DNA from: Eutrigla gurnardus
Lineage: Eukaryota; Chordata; Actinopteri; Perciformes; Triglidae
DNA: 64,000 nucleotides
Assembly: GCA_963514095.1 (NCBI GenBank)
Contig: OY741281.1
Location: 15,936,330-16,000,329 of the forward strand
Direction of reading: 5' to 3'
This document shows, one piece after another, positions 1 through 13,034 of this stretch. Position 1 is the stretch's first letter; the number at the start of each line of letters is the position of its first letter. A program made the position numbers and the translations under genes. Under the pieces are notes generated by a model, which worked only from the letters and a program-made list of their open reading frames with translations, did no database searches and was not told where the DNA came from.

Positions 1-114
1 TTATTTGTAGAGTATTCAAGAGATTATGTTACCACCAGTTTGTTTAAGCGTGAACTAACAGACTAACAATTATACAAAATGTACACTTTGATACCGTTTG
101 ACGTGTGTTGGCAG

Positions 115-2959
115 ATGTTAATGTGGAAGACTTGACCAAGCGCCTCTACAAGTTCTTTGGCCCAGGAACAGTGTACGACCTGCCTCTCAACGATCCTTAC
201 AGGAAGAAGGGAGGTACTGTACCTGCTCTGCTTTTATGTATCTATCGATATTGTCGGGTCCGTATGAATCAATCATCAACTTAACAAGCCCCAACGGATG
301 TGAGAGCCTCTGTTACCTTCTGATAACACTGTGCATAATGGTTTTCCTACCAGCTGAAGGGTAATTCCCTCTCCATGAAAATATTCCATACAGTCAGACT
401 TCTCTGTTCCCAGCTGGCGCTCAGAGCTGTGGATATTTTTCATATTTTACTGTCAGGATAACATATAAATACAGTGCTGCGTTAAATCACCTTAACAGCA
501 CAGGGCACCTTGGGTACAGTAAACCATAGACAGCTTTATGACTTAGAATAATATGAGAAGAGCTGTGTCATCATCATGGGCAGTGATAGCTGTGACTGAG
601 TAGACAAAGAAAAGGGCTCCACCTACAGAGAGTTAACAAGCATCAACAGAGAGTTCAAAGAAATGTGTCTTTTCCTCTCTTGCTCCTTTTGTCCCCTTAG
701 CCATACTTCTTATATAAATGAGGATAAAGCTGTCAAATAGTCATGTCCATATATAAAATAGCTGTTTGTTGCATTTGTTAGGTCCCAAAGCCATCCTCCC
801 CATAGATGGCCCATGGAGAAATGCAAGCCTGAAGGCTTTCATGAAAAATGTGGACGCTGGAAAAGAAGAAACTGGTAAAGATCACAGATCATAAGTGTAT
901 GAAATCCCCCTCTGGGTTTTTTGGAGGTTGTAATTCCTGTGAGTGTATTTGTCTTGGAGGCTGTGATGTGGACTGTCAGATGGACGGCATCACTAAACTG
1001 GCTCCAGTGGTGGCCATGTTCGCTGGCCGACCTGAGATGCTGGAGAAAGTGGAGAAAGCCATAAGGGTGACCCAGAACGATGACATGTGTGTGGCTGGGA
1101 CGCTGGCGGCAGCAAGGTCAGAGACAAACCTGGAGAAGATGATACACTTTTGGTCATGCACCCTAGATATGAAAGTATTTTAGCAAAGGGAGCCTTGACC
1201 TTTGTTTGTCTGTCTAACCTTGCTAGGTTTTTGGAACATTTCATTCTGAACGGTCCAGATCCCAATGCTCTGGATGCAGTTCTGGCTCAACTGAATGACC
1301 CAAAGAGACAGAACCCTCAGGAGCTGGATCGGTCTGTCATTGGTAAGACAACATAAATCCTGGTACTTTTGAGATTCAAAGGAACAGAATTAATAGGTTA
1401 TAAGTATAATTTAGGCATTTGTTTTCAACATGTGGAGACAGCATACCGCTATGCACTCGTTATATACATACTGTCTTTTCAAAATGAACTTCTGTCTTCA
1501 CAGGAAGTTAGGCTTCCGGAAACAAAACCACTTTTATGAAAAGTACATTGTTGAACTTAACTTTCTAGCGAGTCACGCCACTAGCGATAAATGAGTCATG
1601 TGACTCCCAACTCATGTGACTTACAGCCGGTAGTGAGAACCACTTTAATACTGTTAAATATGAAGCTAACCAGGGGTTGATCTCAAAATGTCAAACTTTG
1701 AATTAAGTGTTATTGATGTGAGCAAAGAAGACATTTTCTGTTAAACCCTGCAGCTACTATCAATCTACACATTACATTTTACAACATATCGAACAGGGTG
1801 GCTTTGGTTTGAAATCTGCTGTATTGTTTGATGGTTCAGTAAGGCAGAAGATTTTCAGTATAAAGCAGGAACTATTTTTATTTTACTCTTCTCTCATCCT
1901 CCCGGATGGCGGAATAATCAGAACGCAGCACAGAACCAAGAAACAAAATGCTACATGCAGGAACATGACCATCTTGATTTGTCTTTCCAAATACAGCATT
2001 ACAGAAAAGATGTTTAAGATACGTTATGTGTGTTGTAACAATACGCAGCTGCAGCCAAAGAATAGGCTTCTGTGTTTGAACACTAAATAAAAGATTTGAT
2101 CTGTCTTCCTGTGTCCCTGCTGAAGCTCAAATCCACCAGGTGAAGGACAACCTAGCCAAGACATCCCAACAGCTCATACCTGCCGTGTTCACAAACACAT
2201 GAGGTAAGCCGGTCGGTAGCAGCAGGCTCCAGGTCTGTTGACTTGGCACAGCTTGCGTACCCTCCCTGTCAGTTTATCCGCTGGAAGGGTCCTCCAGCCT
2301 TTGATCTCCTGACTAATGGTCTCCCTCCTCCTCCCTGTCCATTCCCCCCTTCCTGCTGAGTTGAGTGTCTCAGGTTTTAGAGGGCTAATAGGTTGAAATG
2401 CTTTAATGTGTACGTGAAGTCCTGCGGGCCGGGTCTGTTCAAATTTCAAGCCTACTCGTAATGATATTGCAAAAGACAAAATCAAATTATGCACAGTGAA
2501 GTAACTTGGGGGCAATATAAATCCTCACTTAAAATCACTTAAAAAGAGTGGATCCTCTATATTTAGTGACTGAGTTGACGATGTCTCATCTGCTAAATCT
2601 GGGTTTGTGTCTAGTTTTGCCGGATGCGTTCCAGGGAGCGCTTCATGGAGTCCTGACGCTGAAACAGCTGGATACGGCAGTCAGGGACACCATGCGCTGC
2701 GGGGGATGCACCGCCAGCCGAGCCTCCTTCATAGGAGCCTGTTTTGGAGCGCAGGTACTGTCAGTGTGTTGCTCACAGGCATTTCAAAAAGTCATTAGTC
2801 ACTGATGCTGTTTTGAGTAGGAAATGCAATCAGAAATGTGTTTTTTAATAGCATTCATTTATTTATTTTTTATTTACTATCAGTATTTAATATGAAAAGA
2901 TGCATAATGAAATAACACTTGCAATATTGACCTTGAATGCACCTAATATTCACCTATTA

Positions 2960-3021
<62 letters not shown>

Positions 3022-3223
3022 GTGGTACTCTTGTGATGGGTTTGGCAGTGAGCACAGCTAGTCAGAGATCTTTGTGCTGCCATTGTGATGCTTTCAGTTG
3101 TCATCTTGATGCTTTCAGACTGGTCTCCAGGGAGTCCCAGAGTCTTGGAGGAAGAGGACACTGAGATATCCTCTGCTGCTGGAGCTATCGGAAAATGTGG
3201 TCCAAAAAAGTCAGCAATTGTAG
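115..3223 (+). CDS. selj: Selenoprotein J / J1-crystallin-like ADP-ribosylglycohydrolase homologue, 3' part
   Basis: Exons read as 115-213, 782-874, 960-1116, 1227-1342, 2126-2203, 2615-2754 and 3119-3223 (stop TAG 3221-3223). Frame is kept across every junction; 5' exons lie outside the window. The protein has the ARH/J1-crystallin layout: a PIDGPWRN segment, a CQMDGITKLAPVVAMFAGRP helix region, a C-terminal GGCTASRASFIGACFGAQ block and GVPESWRKRTLRYP. The frame crosses one TGA at 2200-2202, one base before a strong splice donor, with homologous coding on both sides; I read it as selenocysteine. In active ARH enzymes the C-terminal block carries a GGDTD-type metal-binding pair; here the aspartates are replaced (GGCTA), so hydrolase activity is doubtful. 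SelJ was described as a fish selenoprotein similar to jellyfish J1-crystallins, possibly structural. The alternative, a pseudogene with one stop, is less likely because everything else is intact. Confidence 0.8.
2200..2202 (+). other. selj: In-frame TGA, probable selenocysteine codon
   Basis: The reading ends ...AVFTNT-TGA-G at the donor (GT at 2204) and resumes in the next exon (2615) as LPDAFQGALHGVLTLKQLD, still matching the ARH/J1-crystallin family. Two further coding exons follow, so a terminating reading would leave exon junctions downstream and should expose the mRNA to nonsense-mediated decay when Sec is not inserted. That the TGA is decoded is inferred; it depends on a SECIS element in the 3' UTR. 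Confidence 0.7.
2962..3021 (+). repeat. (ATT)n microsatellite
   Basis: About 20 uninterrupted ATT triplets in the last intron of selj, some 100 bases before the final exon acceptor. The spurious poly-Tyr/poly-Ile open frames here are translations of this repeat. Confidence 0.97.
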
Positions 3224-3329
3224 TTCAGCTCTGATTTTGCCCTAAATGCAGCTGTTTTATCCACCATCAAGTATTTATGGAGAGGGGATAATCACAGCTA
3301 GACTTTCTCACGTTGCAGATGTACTTTGG

Positions 3330-3385
3330 CATAACGATCCATGACAGTCGCATTCTAAAGTCTTGCACTGAATGAAACTTGAATC
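3330..3385 (+). promoter_or_regulatory. Candidate SECIS element in the selj 3' UTR
   Basis: About 118 bases past the stop there is ATGA (3341-3344), then 12 bases, then AAA (3357-3359). A short stem pairs CAGT-c-GCA with TGC-ACTG and closes an AAA-containing loop, and a second TGA follows at 3372-3374. The ATGA-to-AAA spacing fits the eukaryotic SECIS pattern. However, the lower helix is weak and the 3' GA of the quartet is offset by two bases. It is the best candidate I found between the stop and the first AATAAA (about 3483), but not a convincing one. Confidence 0.3.
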
Positions 3386-3487
3386 CAACTGCTCTGTCAA
3401 AGCTGCATCATGTAAGAAAGTGAAAGTCTGAGGCATTTGTGTTGTGTAAAGGCCATGGAATACATCCATCCTCAATGTCACAAATAA

Positions 3488-5130
3488 AAAAACATGTATA
3501 TTCTTCCATTACTTATTTCTTGCGGACAATCATTTTTCTCAGGGAAACAGGATCTGCCTTGATGAGAAAGTCATTTTGCTGAATTTTCAGCAGGTTTTGG
3601 TCTTCTCTTTACCTTGAGTGTGTTCTGTTATTGTGAAGTGAAAGAGCAGATACACACAGATTTACTGGAAGAACCAAACTGCTACCGATTACTCCCTCAA
3701 AGGAGCTGTTCTGCCTTCCTGAAAGTGCTGACCTCCGTATTCACGTGTTTAAAGCACCCGCCCCAACAATTCTGAAAGGTAGCCAAGCATAAGGCAAAGC
3801 CAAAGCCTTAATATCTTTGACATAGTGTATAAAAAAATGCAGTGTGTAGGCTACTGTTGGAGTCCATTCGTGGTTTTGCAGCTTATACTTGTTCAAAAAT
3901 GATAAATAGGCGACAGTTTCAGTTGCTGAAATCTGAAACATTGTATATCAACACCTTTTATGTAAATGGTATTATATGACATCTTGGCTGTGCAGTAAGA
4001 AATGAATGCATTTGTGTGATGGGAAAACCAAAGCATATTCACTTATGAAGCCTGAACCCGACATAAGAACAAATGTGTGGATGAAAAAAAACCTTGGAGC
4101 CATCGTTGAGCTGAAGGGTTGTAGCTGACGGTGCGTTGGTAGCCTAGAGAGGGGAAGTCATTTCTCTCTCTGCCTGACTTCCTCCCACACAGCAGGTAGC
4201 AGCCTCTTTTTGGCATAATTACATCCAGACCCGAAGAGTGTTTTTGTTTTTCCAAAATCGGCCAAAGTCCACTTCCTCAAGACATTTTCAAAGAAAGTTG
4301 AGAGGATTGCAGAAGACATTATGTTGCAGAAACATTATCCTCATTGCAAATGAGCTGCATGCACCGAACCTGCGTCATAAAACAGACAATATTCTAAAGG
4401 GGGAGCTAAATCATCTCTGCCTGTCGTCCATAACAGCCTCACTTGCGGCGCACACCGATTTGTCCTTTACTTTCATTAGAATTGCAAAGTTTGGAGTCCA
4501 GCCATGACTGCCGCTAATAGGAAAATGCATAACGTATGAGAGGACAGATGAGCCTCCCTCCCTCTCCCATTTCTCCTCCTCCTCCCCCTCCACCACATAA
4601 GTAATGCGTAATGAAATTAAATCTTGTGATGTTCCTGTTTATGGTGGGAGGGATGATAGTCAGTAAAAAAAATTTAAAAAAATGTTCTATTATATCAGAA
4701 TCAGGATATCTGATGGGATGGTTGTTTACATCTGGATCTATGCCACTTGACAATAAAAACAGTGGTAAAAGGGTCAATGAGGGGTGACTGGCAAAGGGTC
4801 CAGAGGAAATAAATGTGTTTAACACATTAATTTGTATAGTTTTTGTGTGGTTTATATGCTGAACACCCGTTTTTATATTTAGTATTAGGCATTGTGTTAA
4901 ACGTGATTTTGAGTCTGCAGGTACCGGTATGTAAAGTATCTGACAAGTAGCCTATGACTTTTTCCAATAAAAAAAGAAGACAGGTAGGCTACTGGTGCAA
5001 CAGGGTGTATTGCTCCTTTTCTTTCAAGCAAACACCAGCCGGGGCTGTCGACCAAAAATCAACAGCAACACGTTTTACTAATTCAAACTTCATTCGTCTC
5101 GTTTCGCTGTGTTTGCATTCATTTGTCATT
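3488..5130. other. Intergenic region between selj and sh3glb1
   Basis: No exon with splice sites and a recognisable protein was seen on either strand. A GCTGAA/TTCAGC hairpin lies near 3581-3594 and there is a purine-rich stretch near 4560-4600. The short open frames here have no start context, homology or codon bias I can defend. Confidence 0.6.
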
Positions 5131-5139
5131 ATTAACTTT

Positions 5140-5375
5140 CCCGTTTTGCCGTGTGACGATATGCGCATTGCGCAAGCGCGATATTTTCTCACAGCTGTCG
5201 GGATCGGGTGGAGATGTGAACTATCTTGCCCATATACTATCTTTGTCAGGACCAACAGCTGGGTGGAACTCCGACAAAAAAAAAAGTTGCTTCAATGACA
5301 TTTTCTACAGGGATGTCAGTTTGAACGTGAGACAAGCTAGCTGTTGTATTACGTGTTTATTTCCCCCGCGGTGCC
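5140..5375 (+). promoter_or_regulatory. Likely sh3glb1 promoter / 5' UTR
   Basis: The 200 bases before the sh3glb1 start are locally CpG-rich. They contain an NRF1-like palindromic GCGC motif (GCGCATTGCGCAAGCGCG, about 5162-5179). No TATA box is evident. The transcription start is not determined. Confidence 0.4.
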
Positions 5376-8300
5376 ATGGATTTTAATGTTAAGCGGTTAG
5401 CTGCAGACGCCGGTACTTTCCTGAGCCGTGCGGTACAAGTAAGTTTGGCCATCTTTTTCGTGGAAGTTGTTGCTAACCAACGTTAGCTGCTAGCTTAATC
5501 AGTCAGGTAGCTAGCGTTAGCTCGCATGACAAACGGCTAATGATTTTGGGGTTGTCAAGTAGCCGGCTATCATCTGAGAGATAATGTTACCTCCTTTAAA
5601 GTTGGCTGTAGTTACAGGAGTGTTTTTTTTATATCTGTGCCCGCCACAACCGACTCTATTACAGCTAACACTAACCTCACAGTTATTCAACATAACCATC
5701 AAAGCAGGCCTCGGAGACTAGATAGCGCTATCAACATTAGCGTTAGCAGTTACAAAAAGTGTAAGTTTGTCCGTCTAGTTCGCTGACATTAGATGGCGTT
5801 TCCTATCAAACACGTCTCGCATGACACCCCAAGGCAAGAGTTTACGTGCCCGCTGTAACCGGATGTTTTCTTTTTCAGTTTACAGAAGAGAAACTTGGCC
5901 AGGCTGAAAAGACAGAATTGGATGCTCATTTGGAGAACCTTTTGGTCAGAGCTGAGAACACGAAGGCATGGACAGAAAGGATTATGAAGCAGACGGAAGT
6001 CTTACTACAGCCCAACCCAAGTAAGACCAATATTGACTCTGCGATGAACTGGACTCACAAACAAAACGCTGACACACAACCCCTTTTCCAGAGCAGCCTA
6101 GGGAAGGTACCCAATCTATGTTCCTCCTCCAGGAGGAAAAATCACCAAACCCCATTCATAAGTCTTTCAACTTAATGTCAGTGTTCTGCTATATTCACCA
6201 TAGATGTGATCCACTCAAAGGTGTACATTTCAACACAACTAGGATTGGTTTACATGTGTTAACAAATCCTACCAGATGCACTGAAGATGAGCTCAAGGGT
6301 TAAAAAAGGCCCGCATTAAGGATCTGTACATGTTTGCCAGTAAGAAGTGCTTTGCTGTTATACCTCTGAGATGGTGTTTGACATACATCAGTAGGTAGGA
6401 TGTCTGTGAAGTCTGTAAGCTCAGCTGTGCATCCTCCTCTGTTCACACCACAATGCCATATTGCTATAGCAATATGGCAAACAAGCACAGGGGGACCAGC
6501 TGCAGGTTAGTCTTGTGTAATGGTTAGATATGTAAACTGGATTTTCTTCTACTTTTTCCTCTGTACATCTGTACAGCATACCACCGATATGCTGAATGTG
6601 ATGGTCAGTGTCCACGTGATAACTTTTTTTTGTCATGGTTGCCGTTAGGGGAGCTTCTATTTTAATCTACAAATGTAAGGCAGGCTGTTTGGACTCACTG
6701 TCCTCTTGTCAACTGCCTAGATTTGGCTCCCTCACTGTAGTCTTATGACTTTGTAATTACATTTTCTTGTTGCAACCTGCAGATGTCCGGCTAGAAGAGT
6801 TTGTGTATGAGAAACTGGAGAAAAAAGCCCCTACGCGAATGAACAACCATGAGCTGCTGGGCCAGTCCATGATTGAGTCAGGAAGTGAATTTGGTCCTGG
6901 CACTGCCTATGGTGAGTGATTACCCTAAACTGCCTGACAAACTTGAGATAAACCTTTATTAGCCCCACAGTGGGAGCATTTACAGGGTTAAATCAGCAAG
7001 AGAGGATAGTGCAAATAACAAAAACCCATGCAATATTCTGCTAAACTGTAGTTTATAGCATCTTTTCAAAAGAAAATCTGATTCAAGTCGATGGTTGACG
7101 AACACAAGGTACACAAACACAAAGTATTTAGGCCTTTGTTGAGACTGGAGCCACATTGTTTTTCGAGTGAATCTGTGTTTGTGTGCTGCGGACCATTACA
7201 GGAAATGCTCTCATAAAATGTGGGGAAACGGAGAAGCAAATTGGCGGGGCAGAACGGGAGTTAATCCAAAGTGCCGCCATCAACTTCCTGACACCTTTCA
7301 GAAACTTTCTAGAGGGTGACTTCAAAACCATCCTGGTGAGTTGGACTGGGTTCTACAGGTCTTGAATCACTTTCACTATCACTTTTCACTGAACTTTGCA
7401 CTTTTATCTGGAACTGAGTCACAGCACTAACGGCTGTAAAGTGCAGAGGAGTTTAGTCTTGATGACGGTCCCTTTCTATTTTGCAGCCTCTCTAATCAGA
7501 AATCATATTGAACTTAAAAGATAATTAACTCTACGTTGTCCAAAGTTTATTATTATTGTGTGAAGGAAAATTACAAAAGGGCGAAACAGGTTCAGATCTA
7601 TTTGAATAAATTATAGAAACCGGTTCAGACAGTACTACGATAGGATTTCCTTTAACAGGTGAACTACAACACTTGGCATTTTAAGAACACTGTTTTTTTC
7701 CTCATTCATTCCTTCTAAAATCAATTTGCTGTTCACAATGTGGATTTGGTGACTTGAAGGCATTAAAGCCGATCTTCAGATTGCATATCTACTAATTGTC
7801 AGCCGTTACCGCAAAGCAGATTTGAAGCAAACCACACTCAGACCACCTCCTCCGAGTATGGGGTCTGAGTTTGTTTGGAGGTCTGAAAGGGACAAGTGAG
7901 CCTTAGTTATGCAGCCATAGCACTTCTTAAATCTTTTCTCTGGCTGACCATTGTGAGGCATCTGTAGAGCAGCAGCCACTGCAGATATTATTGTATCTTC
8001 GGCTACAGCGTCGTTTAGTGAGTGGCGATGGCCTACTTCAACATATGGGCATTCAGAGTTTGATGCTCATGTAACTTGCACCACTAGACCTTTTATCAAA
8101 TGCCTCCAGACAGTCTGCACATTTAACGTGCAGTGCTAAGAATCTTCTAAAATACTTTATCTATCATAAAATGAGTCAGGACAGAGAATGCACGGAAATT
8201 ACGATGATACATGGTGCGCAAAGAATTTGATTTTCTGAAGGGTTTATTGTTTTATGTGTCCAGAAAGAAAGGAAGCTACTGCAGGTCAAACGTTTGGATT

Positions 8301-11300
8301 TGGATGCAGCTAAAACCAGGCTAAAGAAAGCCAGGATGAGTGATGCCAGAGCTGCGGTAAGACTCACACACCGACACACACACACACACACACACACACC
8401 ATCACAATCATGATTTTTGTCATGCATCTGGATGTCTTTCGGTCATTTTAATGCTGATTAATGAACAGCGTTAATGCATTCTGCTTTCTATAAAATCATT
8501 AGCCAATTTCCTTTCAGAGCAAGAAAAGCTGTGTGGGTGTAGGCTGCTGTCTGTCTGTCTGAAATCACACAAGTCATAACCCACACCGAGTTACACAACA
8601 TGTAGCGGGTCATTTCATCTCCTGTGACTTACATGCAATCACATGAGCAGCTATGGGAACGTTAGACTTCCCCTTTCCTGCACAGTTGTTTTCTTTCTGT
8701 GATGTACCCTTTTTCATCTGCCATCTGGGCCGAATTTCTCTTTTTCTTTGCTTCTACATGCTTACATGTGTATAAAGGCTGCTAGTGTGCTCAAATGAAA
8801 AAATGTAGAAAGAAATCATGTTATGTCATGTCTTTAAGAAAAATGAACACTTGACATACAGTGTGATACTAAAGATTACTAAAGCATTTTGAAACATATG
8901 GTTTTCAACTTTGTAAAGTTAGCCAAATTCCAAATAACTAAAACCAAAATGATCCAGTTTAAGTGTGGAGGTCGAAAGGCAGAAACTGTTCGACTTGTTA
9001 AAATGCTAAACGTAACTGCAGAATTAAACATATTAATAGCCTGGTACAAAAAATGGTTTTGGTTCTCTATGCCTCATGTCCCTGTTCATGAGAACTGTAC
9101 CGGGGTGAGTTTTTGTTGAACTCTCCTGTTTAAAATTATATTAAGGCTTAAATTTAGGCATAATTAAGAGCGTGACCACAGGTGGGTGCTGTCTCAGGTC
9201 TTCTCTGCTGCGTCACCTGGGCCATCAGGGTGGTCAGAAGTGACTACTTTTTACAGTGACCTCTGCTACTGGTATTATTGTACTATGAAGCACAACATGT
9301 CAACCAAAGTAACCTAAATGAGCATATATAGACATATCTAGATAAAGAGATGCAAAAAAAAAAAAAAAAATGAAGCCTACAATCCATGTAACTGGAACTT
9401 GAAGCTTCTTAACTGTTTGATTTTGTTTAAAGTTGCAGATTGTCTGTCGTGACTCTGCCAGGCAATTCTCCCATTGATCAATGTCTAAAGATGCAATCTC
9501 TCGTACGTCTCCTTTATGTAAGAGTGGATGATGGATGTACTTGTAAGACAGTTGATGAGACGAAAACTCAAATAAGCTGCTGATATTCCACAACTACTCG
9601 AAGCAATATCACTAAACGATACAAGGTCAGACTCATAGATGGACAATAAAACGCAGGGCAACAACCCAGCAATGCAATTTGGCTGCAGTCTTCAGAGCAA
9701 CTTGAGCACATTTTCCACAAATGCTTAAAGAAACTCTAGAAGAGACCCAGTCAGCCTAATTTCCATCTATGACTTTATTCCCCTTGGCAAGTTATCCCTC
9801 TAGCTTCTTAACATGCCCATTCAAGCATTTGGCTTTTCCAAATAGCAGGGTTGTCTAGTGGTCTAATACTTTGTTTAATCCACAAACAGACATGTGTCCT
9901 GTCAACAATATCGGAGTGAACTTATTGACTCGTGGGAAATGAAGAGTGTTGCCTAAATACAGGAGGTGTAAATGGTAGTTTCGGCTGGTTAGCGTCCCCT
10001 TTAATCTTGGTTTGATGGCGGGTACACAGATCACAGGCGGCCTGGGGTGGTTTTGTTGCGTGGAAGCCGAGGGATGAGAAACACGTACGCGCTGCATGGT
10101 CACAGTCCTGCTGCCTTTCTACAGAGTGTGGTTTTGTGGAAGCATGCCGCCGCCTCGTCCTCCCACAAACACAGAGTGTAAGGATGTGTTGTGTTGGCTG
10201 CGGCAGCAGCTGTAGCTCTAACTACTGTGTCACTGTTTTTAAAACGCAAAGCAGCAGATGTGAGCAGAGGAAGTGACAGAGGTGAGTGGAATGTTGGAGC
10301 CATCTTTTGAATTGAACACACACACAAACACACAGCAAACCCCCTGGTAGCGGTGTCAACAGCTGCTGTCTGTAGTTTTCTCTGTCTCCTCCATGACACT
10401 GCTGTCGTCCCTCGTGGAAAATCCTCAGTCCTTATAGACCTGAGTCCCACAAGAACCAAACCTGGTAGATGTTCCCTCTTTGGCTATAATGTAAGCTGTT
10501 CAGAGCTCAGGACAGTAACACCATTGTCCCTGTCAGTCTCAACTCAGGGCCTGTGTTTATTGGACTCTTTTAGGAAGTCTCAACAAGCCATTGTTCCACA
10601 GGTCTCTTCTTGAATATGTTGGCTCAACATGAGGAAAGGGAAGCATTTCCCTCAGGACAGAAAAACAAAAACTTGTCCTGATGTGCCTCTGATTTCCCTG
10701 GTCTTGACCCACTGAAGTCACGTCAAATGCACATAAACAGGCTACCATCACTTGTGGTTGATTGAAGTGTTATTTTATTGTTTTGTGTAACTCTTTAAGT
10801 ACAGTTTAAAACATTGTAATTGATTGTTGTTTTTACCACATGACACAAAGACTTGACTCAAATACAGATAATAATAGCATCAGAGGTGGCAATACATATT
10901 GGTCTCCTTTTCAAAAAGGAGATATCTGCAAACTGCTTTTAAAACATTGATGTCATTTTGTCTGTAAAACACTAAGACATTTAAACCTGATTCTGCTCTC
11001 CTTGGATCATCGTCATTTTTGCAACGCAGGCATGTTTGGTGATGTTGTTCTATAAAAAAACTAGGTTTGGTTCTGTCATTCTCAGGCAGAGCAAGAGTTG
11101 AGGATGACCCAGAGCGAGTTCGACCGGCAGGCAGAGATCACCCGACTGCTGCTCGAAGGCGTCAGCAGCACCCACGTATGTAGTCCAGCTCAGCACCACA
11201 CAGCACACCCTCCAGGTTTCAACACATGGGTGTTGAAAGGCCTTTCCTCTTTCATGCTTCTGCTTTAATAAACATTCACTCACTGACCAAAATAACAATG

Positions 11301-13034
11301 GATTTGAGTTCTAATGGTTTTTAGAAGCTAAAACTTGGATCAAAAACGGATTTTTGTGTGTAAAGTGGATAGAGCTACCATTTATGATGACAAAAAAGCA
11401 AATCTAACCTTAAAAGTAGTAAAATAGTTAGGCCAAGAAATCTATTGAATTGTCATTTTGTAAAACGTACGTGTTTAAAGTGTGATTAGAGAGCAGTGAT
11501 GCTTGCAGGGTTCTCCTCTTCAGTATTCGTCTCCTCGTGTGTCCACAGGCACACCACCTACGCTGTCTGAATGACTTTGTGGAGGCCCAGACTACGTACT
11601 ACGCACAGTGTTACCAATACATGGTGGATCTCCAAAAGCAGCTGGGAAGGTGAAATCCCACCGTCACCTTTTTATTGGTTTTGTTCCGGATAGCTCCATA
11701 TTATTATATATAAAATATTTTATTTGTATTTATGATAATCTTTATTTCAAGAAAGGAGGGCAATGTAGAATGAATCCAGAATGTTGTTCTGTGTAATTAA
11801 AATCAAAGCAGTGCAGAGTCCATGTAGGGTTGTGTAAACGTATCACTTTTCTGTTGAAAGAGGAAAATGACTCATACTTGCTCCATCAGTGGTGAGGTCA
11901 CACAGAAGACAACTTTATCTAATTCTTACAGAGAGGGAGAGAATATTGGACTGGTAAATAATCTCCTGCATGAGTGAAGAGCACTGAATCACCAGCTCTG
12001 CTCCGGGGTGGCACAGCAGTGTGTGCAGTTGCCGGTGTTTATCATCTCCGCTTCCTCCCTCCAGTTTCCCAACGTCATTCTCCAACAACAACCAATCGTC
12101 AGCGTCGGGCGGCGCCAGCATCTCGGTGCCCACCATCCCGGTGTCGGCCTCCCTGCCCAGCGTGTCTGGGGGCCACAGCAGCGCCGCGGCATCGGGCGGA
12201 TTCAACGAATTACGGAGCTCCAACGGCAGCCGCAAAGCCCGAGTGCTCTACGACTACGATGCTGCCAGCAGCAGCGAGCTTTCCCTGCTGGCTGATGAGG
12301 TGAGCCTGAAGAAATCATTGCTTCATTCTGTCTCATCACTGTGGATAAAAACTTCAGATTTTGAGATGATATTATATATAAATAATATACTATGATTAAG
12401 TATTACTTTGTATATTGACTGCAGTGCACATTTTTTGATATTGCTCAAACCATTTTTTGTAGTTTATTATCCAATTTCATTTTAATATAAGAATCAACAT
12501 TTTACCTTCCAAAATGATGTAGCAGAGTCTGAACCCAAGCTGCGGTGGGGAACTTCCTGTATAGTAACGGAACATGTAACCCCTCCTTTTCCTGGAAAAG
12601 CACCGAACTGTCCACTACGAGCCTGTGGTTGACTTAACAATGAACCAGCATTACCTCATTTATTCTAATACTCACATTCAGGAACATTTTTCCAGTCTGC
12701 CCTCGCTTTTGGTGAGCCAACTGTGTGGTCTGAACCGCCTTTGATAATAACGGGATTTATATCCAAGCACTTCATACATTTGGTGTCTTTGACAAGTGGA
12801 AAGAGTTTAATGAGCGCTACATAATGGACTGACATGTAAGCGTTTGCTGAGTGGGTTACATTGGCAGTGACAACGGAGCTTAGAGTGTACAGTTTGTTTT
12901 TTAATAGAAACTGAATCCCTCTGCAGGTGATCGTAGTCAGCAGCGTCGCAGGAATGGATTCAGACTGGCTGATGGGCGAGCGTGGCAACCAGAAGGGCAA
13001 AGTGCCAATCACCTACCTGGAGTTGCTTAACTGA
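5376..13034 (+). CDS. sh3glb1: Endophilin-B1 (SH3GLB1 / Bif-1)
   Basis: Nine coding exons: 5376-5438, 5879-6020, 6783-6911, 7202-7335, 8264-8356, 11086-11175, 11549-11649, 12065-12299 and 12927-13034. They sum to 1095 nt, 364 aa, against about 365 for human SH3GLB1. Residues 1-21 (MDFNVKRLAADAGTFLSRAV) form the N-terminal amphipathic helix. An N-BAR coiled domain follows to about residue 245, then a Ser/Asn-rich linker, then a C-terminal SH3 domain (about 305-364) with the VLYDYDA, DSDWLMGER and PITYLELLN motifs. Known role: membrane curvature on mitochondria, Golgi and autophagosomes, binding UVRAG/Beclin-1 and Bax. The start matches the family after its optional MNI extension and has a GTGCC context. 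The linker exon (12065-12299) is the most diverged part. Teleosts may carry a and b copies; which one this is was not determined. Confidence 0.97.
8374..8399 (+). repeat. (CA)n microsatellite
   Basis: Dinucleotide run just inside the intron after the fifth sh3glb1 coding exon, about 17 bases past the splice donor. Confidence 0.9.

Noticed and set aside
2937..3164. Poly-Tyr (plus) and poly-Ile (minus) frames
   Set aside because: Artefacts of the (ATT)n microsatellite in the last selj intron.
12008..12303. Alternative plus- and minus-strand frames over the sh3glb1 linker exon
   Set aside because: Shadows caused by GC-rich coding sequence; only the frame ending in RKARVLYDYDA is conserved.
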